Below, piece by piece: positions 10,401 through 17,540 of a stretch of 24,798 nt of DNA; the first letter of the stretch is position 1; each line of letters begins with the position of its first letter. The DNA is taken from the NCBI GenBank assembly GCA_036897485.1, contig JAYMTF010001262.1, positions 1 through 24,798 on the forward strand. Reading direction: 5' to 3'. This stretch comes from Pelargonium nanum. Taxonomy: Eukaryota > Streptophyta > Magnoliopsida > Geraniales > Geraniaceae. The translations under genes were made by a program, and so were the position numbers. The notes under the pieces were generated by a model. The model made no database searches, had not been told where the DNA came from, and was given only the letters and a program-made list of their open reading frames with translations.

Positions 10401-12957
10401 TAAAACCTAAACTCAAATGCTCCGTACGGAGAATTCGTAGGAAAGGTGGAGTGGGAAAGATGAAGCAATAATGTCATAGCCAATATTTTAGATAGTGTAT
10501 GAAAAAAGCAACATACCTTCAGTTCCTTGCCATCGACCTTAATTGAAAGTAGCTTCATATCTTTCCCATCCATAACCAGTGGAGAAGAAGAACCTGTTTT
10601 TTAACATAAATTAACTTTAAATGGACTATAACATGTTGATTACATAAATAAACTAGCAAAAGAATCTTATATAATCAAGCTCAAGAACAGAACATTGCAA
10701 CCACAGATAGCCAGAGCAAATTGTGTGATGATATATACTAGTCCGAATCCAAATAGATTTTTCGCAAACTAGAAATGACTAGGAAATTTTGAAGTATATC
10801 AACGTAACACATAAACCAATAATGTTGTCGTAAAATACAGCAAAGTGATTATAATAAAATAATACCTTCAACTCTGGGGTACACAGTTATTTTTGAACTA
10901 ACAATAGTCTTCTCCTCTCCAAGCAAAAATTTCAAATCAACCTGAAGAGGCAGTTAAATAAGCAAAGATACGAAACGGCACATACAACATTTTAAAATTC
11001 TAAAACATCATAATTTATATTTAAACATATATACCGTATCAAAGTAGTAATCAGGCAACTTGTAATCCTTCAAGAATATTTCTTTTGGGGCATCCATTTT
11101 AGATTCTTCGGCTTCTTTCTCTAAGGGTTCTGTGGCAACTGAACAAATAAGCCTCCCGCTGCTTTGCTGAGCCCTCTGAATAAGGACATGAAGTTCACAA
11201 AATCGACAAAATTAATCAAAATTAAAAAGAACTAATAGTGACAAGAATATGGCATTGGATAATATCACAAACACAAAATGCATATATTAATGTGTGCATG
11301 TGGATAGGGATGTGCATGTGGACAGGAACCAGACCTGACCAAACATCCCTGATTTTCTCTGGACGGAAGACCAGACCGAATAGACCATTTTAATTTATTT
11401 TTTAAATTACTTTCTAAAGAGAAAAACTGGGGGGGAAATAGAAAATAAATATATAGATGTATAAATTGGAGGTGAAATGAGTGAACAATAAGGATGTAGA
11501 TTGAACTAAATGTGAACAAATTTAAAAATACATTAACTAATAGAATAAATTTTATTAAAAAATAGCAGTATCGGTACGGACCAAATTTGGACCGGGACCG
11601 GACCAAACCTAAGCATTTGACAATGGACCGGACCCGTTCCAGTTGAGTCCATTTTTTTTTACCCATACCCAATCATGCACACACTTCCATGTGGACGGGA
11701 TTGGGAAACAAATTAGGCAACTTACATGTGACAGAGTATATGGGAAACAAAATTTCCTTCGATTAGCAACCTGAAAGCACCAAAAGATGGTGGGTAAGAA
11801 TTGAATGTGATAAGCCTGTAACACAAATCTAACAGATTCTGCTATGGAAAGGGAAAAGATGTACAACCTCTGAACTAAGAATATGCCTATATCGGCAAAT
11901 ACTCTTCGCAGAATGCTCAAGACAACTCACTCGGCACGCAGCAGGACGCTGTCAAGAGAATAGATAGGAAACATTAGATGACAGCATCTACTGAATATTT
12001 GCTTTCACTGATACTAAATAAGGAACATACAACCACTGGAGGAAAAAAAAAAGTTAATTCAATGATGTGTTTGTAGAGGAAAAAAAATCTACTAAAAGAT
12101 TGTTTCAACAAAAAATGCTATAAGCCATATTTCTTATTCCCAGAACTCTATTACAAGCATACCAGCTAACGCACCTTCCAAGAAAACACCTAAAATAGAT
12201 GTATAAACAAAAAGCAAATGCATAAACCACTTGACACCAGAAACAAACTCTTCATTTACAGGCACAAATGCACGATATTAGCATACAAGAAAAAAATCCT
12301 ACAAACATCAACACACAATTCCACAATCCCATTTCTTTGTTTTTCAGCAACCAAACCAACTCTAGGCACGGAAATTCAATTTCACAAATAACAGCTAAAA
12401 TTCACTTAAATGGCTGCATGTGCATGCATATAGAGAATATAGACAATGCTCCCCAAAAATTACCTTAATCCAATGTTGTCATTGTCATCTAACTAAATAT
12501 AGCTGCCCTAAAAGTCATTTCAACTCTAAGTGCTATAAGACCCATTTTTTATTACGAGAACTCGGCATAAGCATATACCAGTAGCAGCTCAAGTTGAATA
12601 TCTAATGAAATCAAATAGTAACCCACCCTCCAAGCAAATATAGGTAATAAACACATTAACTCAAAGCAAACACACAAACCACTCGACACACAAAACGAAC
12701 TCTTTGATCGCAGTCTCAATGAAGGCAATACAAATTACAACAATCAACATACAAAAATACTCCAAACCCCCCACTTCTGAGTTTTCAAGCAACTAAACTG
12801 AGCTCTAGGCATATAGACACACATCATAAGTACATAACTAAATAATCAAATAAGACAAAATCGGACAATGAGTAATCACATGAGCTGAGGAGATTAAACC
12901 CAACAGATTCGTTTTCGCCAAACCCGAACACTTCTGAGGCAGAATCAACCGAGCCAT
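3809..12957 (-). CDS. M1-family (puromycin-sensitive/PepN-type) aminopeptidase, 33 coding exons
   Basis: Zinc aminopeptidase removing N-terminal residues from peptides; the N-terminal extension suggests plastid targeting. Exons, 5' to 3': 12957-12880, 11948-11931, 11770-11726, 11175-11035, 10941-10866, 10593-10517, 10266-10153, 10055-9981, 9893-9786, 9697-9485, 9188-9127, 8984-8957, 8869-8783, 8666-8641, 8358-8295, 8191-8111, 7942-7895, 7780-7762, 7601-7597, 7499-7488, 7391-7335, 7225-7116, 7031-6951, 6844-6661, 6336-6188, 6101-5963, 5883-5737, 5626-5545, 5457-5282, 4494-4384, 4272-4156, 4069-3998, 3889-3809. They total 2883 nt (960 residues plus TAA) in one frame. Seen: GAMEN at 337-341, HEYFH at 373-377, the third zinc ligand Glu396 exactly 18 residues on, and catalytic-type Tyr457 in VYEKGAE, 84 residues after His373 as in PepN. 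The C-terminal half resembles the Ig-like and helical domains of this family. The start [10 protein letters not shown] is the usual opening of plant homologues. Exons 1-3 are the least certain: plant homologues tend to have a longer transit peptide, so a leader exon could be missing. All other exons are well supported by frame and homology. Confidence 0.95.
7448..7477 (+). repeat. (GA)15 microsatellite, read as (CT)n on the gene strand
   Basis: Thirty bases of perfect GA dinucleotide lie in the 96-nt aminopeptidase intron 7392-7487, ending about ten bases from the donor of the 12-nt microexon. On the transcribed strand it is a CU-rich tract, the type bound by PTB-like splicing regulators. A regulatory role is inferred from position only. 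Confidence 0.95.
7488..7499 (-). other. 12-nt coding microexon encoding V-Y-E-K with the catalytic Tyr457
   Basis: Flanked by TTTGCAG and GTTTGA splice sites on the minus strand, the exon reads GTTTATGAAAAG. By family knowledge the tyrosine of the VYEKGAE motif stabilises the transition state in M1 aminopeptidases. Skipping this exon keeps the frame but removes that tyrosine, so a skipped transcript would encode an enzyme expected to be inactive. Confidence 0.88.
7597..7601 (-). other. 5-nt coding microexon of the aminopeptidase gene
   Basis: The sequence reads TTGCAG|TGACG|GTAAAT on the minus strand. It joins the preceding ACAG and the following GTTTATGAAAAG to give Y-T-V-T-V-Y-E-K, the sequence expected for the M1 family. 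Without these five bases the frame is broken, so the microexon is needed for the full-length enzyme. It is inferred from frame and family match, not from transcripts. Confidence 0.85.
7760..7761 (-). other. GC 5' splice site (GC-AG intron) before the 5-nt microexon
   Basis: The exon encoding M-D-N-F-Y-T ends ACAG and is followed by GCAAGC on the minus strand, which matches the AG|GCAAGT consensus of the minor GC-AG class. No GT donor keeps the conserved protein in frame. Confidence 0.8.
8293..8294 (-). other. GC 5' splice site (GC-AG intron) after the zinc-ligand Glu exon
   Basis: The exon ending F-R-D-Q (GATCAG) is followed by GCATGA on the minus strand. Reading through gives Ala then stop. 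Splicing at GC to the exon starting GAATTTTCATCG gives the expected [10 protein letters not shown]. The +3 to +6 positions are weaker than at the other GC donor, so this site may be inefficient. Confidence 0.78.
9259..9445. mobile_element. hAT-type MITE, 187 bp, inside an aminopeptidase intron
   Basis: The element starts TAGAGCTGGGAATTT. Its other end is the inverted TAGAGCTGGCGATTT (13 of 15 matching, the outer nine perfect). It is flanked by an exact 8-bp duplication, ATAACAAC, at 9251-9258 and 9446-9453, the target-site size of the hAT superfamily. It has no coding capacity, so it must have been moved by another element's transposase. The intact duplication suggests fairly recent insertion. 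It lies between the exons ending at 9188 and starting at 9485 and does not disturb splice sites. Confidence 0.88.
11291..11699. repeat. Possible degraded hAT-like insertion in aminopeptidase intron 3
   Basis: TGTGTGCATG (11291-11300) is mirrored by CATGCACACA (11674-11683). Words such as CATGTGGACAGG (11315-11326) recur as CATGTGGACGGG (11688-11699). The interior has GGACCGG/GACCAAA repeats common in plant hAT-derived elements. No clear target duplication was found. A long ORF across this stretch is not a plausible protein. Confidence 0.35.
12102..12811. repeat. Diverged tandem duplication in the first large aminopeptidase intron
   Basis: A block at about 12102-12369 recurs in the same order at about 12515-12811. 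Shared landmarks are TGCTATAAG (12116, 12531), AAACCACTTGACAC versus AAACCACTCGACAC followed by AACTCTT, and a CAACTAAACTGAGCTCTAGGCA-like end. The copies are offset by about 415-440 bases and clearly diverged. The whole region lies inside intron 11949-12879. Confidence 0.6.
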
Positions 12958-13310
12958 TCAATTCAAAATCCTAAAAACTCAACAACCCAAATTAACAATA
13001 CAGTGAACACAAAAAGGGACCAACTTTTCAGTAGAAACCACCCAGATGATCAAAACCCAGAAACATAGAACCCTAAAACCCTAAATCCGAGAGACCCACA
13101 ATGCCAAAACAGTGAAAACAGAGTCACTACTACCTTATAAAGATATGTGGATAATTCAAATTCTGGACAGGAAAAAACAAAATAAATAAATAATAAGTGC
13201 TAAATAAATAAATAAGACTACACAGAGATCAACAATTTTCTATGAAGCTTGAGATTGTTTTGATTGATCTGCTTCTTTACCTTTCTGTGATGAGATCGGA
13301 GACAACAGAG
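12958..13310 (-). other. 5' leader of the aminopeptidase gene, with leader intron
   Basis: Going downstream from the TATA box, a first leader exon ends at 13281 with AGAAAG|GTAAAG. The exon carrying the ATG appears to begin at 12970 after a pyrimidine-rich TTTTTAG acceptor, leaving 13 untranslated bases before the ATG at 12957. A 29-nt segment at 13134-13162 has both an acceptor (CCAG) and a donor (GTAGTA) and may be an optional leader exon. The transcription start (about 13305-13310) is inferred from TATA spacing. Confidence 0.55.
13076..13084 (+). promoter_or_regulatory. Telo-box (AAACCCTAA) in the aminopeptidase leader region
   Basis: The sequence AACCCTAAAACCCTAAA is a double telo-box, an element seen near the starts of many plant housekeeping genes and often paired with site II elements. 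It lies in the leader intron as I model it. Confidence 0.5.
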
Positions 13311-13333
13311 GAATCTCCGAAGACCTATAACAA

Positions 13334-13342
13334 TATATATAG
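13334..13342 (-). promoter_or_regulatory. TATA box of the aminopeptidase gene
   Basis: CTATATATA on the minus strand lies about 50 bases upstream of the leader exon donor at 13281. It is the only good TATA candidate between the leader and the site II cluster. Confidence 0.6.
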
Positions 13343-13629
13343 ATCTTTAGATATATACATACGTGTCCTGCAATTTATTTTTATTTTTTATTTTTTTCGA
13401 AAAATTGGTAACAGATAATATTGATAATGTTCAAAAAAAATAATGGAGTGTAAAATTTATAGTTTCAAAAAAATATATTTTATTCAATTTCTAAAATAAA
13501 TATTTTTTTATTTTCTAATTTAGAGAATTTAAAAAAAAATGTCAACATATTTGCGAATATGTGTGTTTTTTTTCTTAATTTATAATTAGGACAAATTAAA
13601 CAACAAAATATGGGTATATTTAGAGACGA

Positions 13630-13764
13630 GGCCCATTGGGCTCAAAACCTAAGTTCACTGTTGGAATCGGATTGGGCTTAGCCCAACTCATTAACTTGGG
13701 TCAGCCTCTAAATTTCTACAACTGAAATATTATTATAAATAATTCGGTCTGCGGGCCGAGCCCA
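13630..13764 (-). promoter_or_regulatory. Cluster of five site II (TGGGCY) elements upstream of the aminopeptidase gene
   Basis: The hexamer TGGGCC/TGGGCT occurs in either orientation at 13630-13635, 13637-13642, 13673-13678, 13680-13685 and 13759-13764. These are recognition sites for TCP factors in plant housekeeping promoters. They sit about 290-430 bases upstream of the TATA box. An imperfect ATTTAGAG/CTCTAAAT inverted pair (13618-13625, 13706-13713) surrounds most of them, so a small transposon may have brought them in. Confidence 0.45.
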
Positions 13765-13984
13765 AAAAACTCACGTCATATTCTGCTGACTTATTATTAG
13801 TTCTTTTATCTGTTATTGAGCGACGAGACATATTAAGATTAACGAAAAGTATGATTATAAAAACATGTGTGCACTTCAGCTCATTCTGTTTAGACTCGTG
13901 GCCTGCACTTTTAGGTACACTTCTATTATTCATTGTGTTAAAAGAAATTATCAATTTATTATTTTCTAATTTAATTATTATTTT

Positions 13985-14172
13985 ATTTTTTGATAAGCGA
14001 TGGGATAGTAGGCCTACAAAGGCCAGTGTTTCTCACCCCAAGTGGGGGCGTCACTCGAGTTAGTTGTTAGTTTTTCTCTTAAACCCATAAATCTCATCTC
14101 ATACCGTTGGCTAGGAGGCATAAACCTGAGATCTCAAAGAAAATGCAAAACGTATCAACCGCTTAGCCCAAC
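13985..14172 (-). mobile_element. tRNA-derived SINE-like element, near full length
   Basis: Read on the minus strand, it has an A-box-like GGGCTAAGCGG near 14160-14170 and a B-box-like AGGTTTATGCCTC (14127-14115) about 24 bases further on. A body of roughly 120 bases follows, then GCTTATC and an A-rich tail (plus-strand T tract below 13992). This head-body-tail order is that of plant SINEs. Its 3' 50 bases match positions 1-51 in inverse orientation. I found no clear target duplication, so the exact ends are uncertain. Confidence 0.6.
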
Positions 14173-14239
14173 ATGTATTGAGAAAAATCAATTGAATTAT
14201 CTCATATCATATTGTTTCAATTGATTTTTCTCAATACAT
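14173..14239. repeat. Perfect 24-bp inverted repeat with 19-base spacer
   Basis: The left arm (14173-14196) starts ATGTATTGAGAAAAATC. The right arm (14216-14239) is its exact reverse complement and ends GATTTTTCTCAATACAT. It touches the 5' end of the SINE-like element. If transcribed it would fold into a perfect hairpin. Confidence 0.9.
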
Positions 14240-15640
14240 ATACCACTCCCAACTTCTATATAAATGTTATTCTTATACTTACATATATACATTTCTTGTT
14301 GTGTGTGTACATATGCTAAAACTACCAGTATATAAAATGTAAAATTTAAGAACATGAATAACTATTGGAACTTAATAAAAGTATGTGTTTATTAGTTGGG
14401 CCAACACACATTAAATTTGAACTTAATTGAAGCAAATAGCTCAAACTTTATAGAGTCTTGTCTTGATAGGTGGCTTTTATTGTATATAGTACAAAGTTTA
14501 TGCATGTTTATTATTTACTCTCCCATTAAAAGTCCACCAGTATATACCTAATAATTATAGGGCTTTTTGTTGAATTAATGTGTCAATTATATATCAATAA
14601 TTTTATTGATATTTTAATTTTTGTTTACATTTACATCTAACATTTTGTTTTAAGAAATGAACAATGTCTTGTTACATGAATCATTAGTGTGTGTGACTAA
14701 TCTATTGGTTGATTTGGTTCATTGATATTTGGGGTCCAAAAGTATCACACATGTTCATGTATTTGGTTCATGTATCACATTGAGAGACAAAAATAGACAA
14801 GTGAGATTTTAAAGGTGAATGTGTGAAGTTAGGACAAGTGTCAATCAATGTCTGAGGTTGATTGATCAAATCAAACATAGTATGGTGGACACATTTTTCT
14901 TCCTCACATTGAGCTGTTTGTGCTTCAAAAATTAAATTGCATTTCAAAATATTTTGTGGTTTTTGTTACTTGGAACAGCTATCAAAACACCAAAAAGCTT
15001 ATAATTGAACAAAATTGGGAAATACACTGCCTGATTATCTGCTTCACACGCTTAACACATTTCTTCAAAATTCACGCAGGACTGACACATGATTGTAATT
15101 GAGACTGATGAGTGTCGTGGTCCATCATATATTTACTTCTTTTCTAAAAAAATATTGTTGTGCAACTATAACTAGCCTACATATGTATGCAACTACCTGA
15201 AAATGGTGGTGCTAACTATTGATAGCAGTCTGCGAGTGTTGAAACCCGATTGGTGTATTTGCATTTGCAGATAAATTTGTGTGTATTTTGGCCGGATTTT
15301 GATCTTCAACTTATCAATAATATTGGGTTTGGGGCCACAAAAGGTGTATGATAAACATGTGTTTTTTATCCAACCCGTTAGCTCGTTTTCTAACTCCGGT
15401 CATTGAAAATGTATGGGTTGAGTCGCACAATTGAAGTTTCTTATATAACAAACTTCAAAAATCGCAACATAATTAACCTGAAACACACAAATACACATAT
15501 TAAAAATAAATTGTTTTAAACTCAAATTGGCATGAACTCGGCCCTAACAAACATCCAATAACAAGAAACAAAAGTAGCAACAAAATGAAATGTGAATACT
15601 AAAATACAAGGTTCAAAACTGAAACACAAAACAAAGAAGT
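14240..15640. other. AT-rich intergenic DNA upstream of the TNP gene
   Basis: No gene recognised. The stretch at about 15209-15560 has CCAACCCG/TGGGTTGAGTCG words and resembles transposon relics seen elsewhere in the window, without definable ends. The right end grades into the promoter of the plus-strand gene. Confidence 0.5.
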
Positions 15641-15696
15641 AGATTTTGTGGAATTTTTCACAAGAAAGTCAAGTGAGTGAGTGCATAAAAAAAGTG

Positions 15697-16062
15697 TATA
15701 AGTGGAGCCTACAAAACCACATACACTATTGGTCAAATTCGTCTATTGGGTCCCACTCTTCTTCTCCCCCAAACGCTGTTTCTTCAGCTCCTCTCCTTCT
15801 CAGACATGTTTTAGAGAGAGAAAGTTTTGTTTTTTATTCTTTAGAGAGAGAAAGAGAGTGGCCATGAGGATTTAAAGTTTTGAACTTTAGTTTAGTTACA
15901 CCTTGAAATGTGTTATTTTTACCTTTTGTTTCTTTGAAAAACAGCTTGATTTCCATTTTTGACTCTGAAAAGAGTAAAGCCCGTTTCTTTTCTCTCTGTT
16001 TGCATTCATTTCTCTCAGTTCCCAATCAGAGCTAGTGTTCATTTTGTCTTTTCAAAAATGGG
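15697..16062 (+). promoter_or_regulatory. Promoter and first 5'-leader exon of the TNP gene
   Basis: A TATAAGT sequence (15697-15703) would place the start near 15730. The leader is pyrimidine-rich with two TTAGAGAGAGAAAG blocks (around 15811 and 15842), which resemble GAGA-type elements. It contains several short upstream ATGs. The exon ends at 16062 in AAAATGGG|GTAAGC, a strong donor. A second leader exon follows at 16284 or 16291 to 16362 (CCAA|GTAAGT). The coding exon begins at 17473 after TATATCCAG. Confidence 0.55.
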
Positions 16063-16356
16063 GTAAGCTCAATTTCTTCATTTCCTCATTATGAAATAAT
16101 CATTGTCTCAGGGCATTTCTTGCTGCTTAGTTCTGTTTTTGGGCAAATTATGGGCTTAGATTGAGTGGGTTTCTCATATTGGAGAATGGGTTTTAACTTT
16201 TAACTTCAATTTGCACTGATTGTGGAGACAATTTAGATGTTTGTTGTTGCTAAAAATTGAAGCTTTTTTGGGTTTCTCATTAGGTTACAGATTCTGGGTT
16301 CATTAGTTTTGGAGGGCAAATACATTGAATCTATGGAAACAGAGTTGGAGATTTGA
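16058..16356 (+). other. Possible spliced upstream ORF in the TNP leader
   Basis: An ATG at 16058-16060 sits five bases before the first donor. Splicing to the acceptor at 16283 opens a 25-codon uORF ending in TGA at 16354-16356; its peptide begins M-G-L-Q-I-L-G-S. Splicing to the acceptor seven bases later (16290) gives only a 6-codon uORF. Which acceptor is used, and whether the ORF is translated, cannot be told from sequence. Confidence 0.4.
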
Positions 16357-16594
16357 AGCCAAGTAAGTTCTCAGATCTGGATTTACCTTTTGACATGCTT
16401 GTTTATTCTGTTTGGTGAAGAAATGGGTGTTTTGTGCTGAACATGGAAACAAGCTTCATTGGATCTGTAATGGCCAAAGTTAAGCTTCAGAATGGGCCTT
16501 TATTGCTTCTTTGTTCAATTTTAGGAACTGGTCACTTTTGAAATATAGGAAATGAGGGAAGAAAGTCATGAAATTTGTAAACTTTCTTTTTTTT

Positions 16595-17430
16595 GCAGTG
16601 TTGAATCTAAAATGCATTGAATCACAATTTTGTTAACTGGGTCTGTCTGATTTATTAGATTTGTTCATTAGTTTGAGAGTGTTTCTGTAGAATTTAGATA
16701 TATTATGGCTGCCACTTCTGCTTCTTGCTGATTATAGCATGTAAAGTTCTTATTTTTCATTGTGATTTATGTTGCTTTGTTAAATTCTTTTTGGAAATGA
16801 TCATATTGAGCATTTAATCGTGCCATTAGTTATTCAATGTAACTACTCAAATTTACGAACTAGAATCTGCTTGTATGGGTCACAGTAGCATGACAGTTTT
16901 GCAGTGTTGAATCTGAAATGCACTGAATTCCACAATTTTTGCGAACTGGGTCTCTCTAATTTTTTAAATTTGTTCATTAGTTTGAGAGTGTTCTGTAGAA
17001 TTTAGCTATATTGTTGTATAATTCAGGCTGCTACTTCTGCTTCTAGTTAGCATGCAAAGTTCTATTTTTTTTGGAAATGATATTATTGAGCATTTAATCG
17101 TACCATTAGTTATTGAATATATCTACTCAAATTTACAAACTTGAATTTGCTTGCATGGGTCACAGTAGCATGATATCTGCAAACATTTTTGCAGTGTTGA
17201 ATCTGAAATGCACTGAATCGCACAATTTTGCGAACTGGGTCTCTCTATTTTGTTAGATTTGTTCACTGGTTTGAGAGTGTTTCGGTAGAATTTAGCTCTA
17301 TTGTTGCATAATTCAGGCTGCTACTTTTGCTTATAGTTGATTGTAGCATGTAGAGTTCTAATTTTTCAGGAATGATAGTATTGAGCATTTAATCGTACCA
17401 TTAGTCATTGAATGTTTCTACTCAAATTCG
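16595..17430 (+). repeat. Three tandem ~290-bp repeats in the TNP leader intron
   Basis: The copies begin at 16595, 16901 and 17191, each with TTTTGCAGTGTTGAATCT. They share GTTTGAGAGTGTT, GTAGAATTTAG, GAGCATTTAATCGT, CCATTAGT and CTCAAATT in the same order. Lengths are about 306, 290 and 240 bases, the last ending shortly before the coding exon. Copies 2 and 3 are more alike than either is to copy 1. Each start looks like a good splice acceptor. Confidence 0.92.
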
Positions 17431-17540
17431 GTAGTGTTTCTCATTAAACCTGGTTTCTTGATTTATATCCAGAGTGGCTTCTCTTATGAGGTAGTGTTCG
17501 TGAATTTGGTATCTGGCGACAGTCAAACTTGTATAGAGAT

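Noticed and set aside
11265-11672. 135-codon minus-strand ORF in aminopeptidase intron 3
   Set aside because: Runs through a transposon-like relic, gives a low-complexity hydrophobic translation, and is not needed for the continuous aminopeptidase frame.
15797-15925. Several short upstream ATGs in the first TNP leader exon as separate uORFs
   Set aside because: They open only two to nine codons and the transcription start is not known, so they may not be in the transcript. Only the donor-proximal ATG is kept as a candidate.
17529-17540. Extension of the TNP frame by four codons before the ATG
   Set aside because: The first codon is TTG, not ATG. Family homologues start at the following Met-Asp, and the context of the ATG at 17541 is better.
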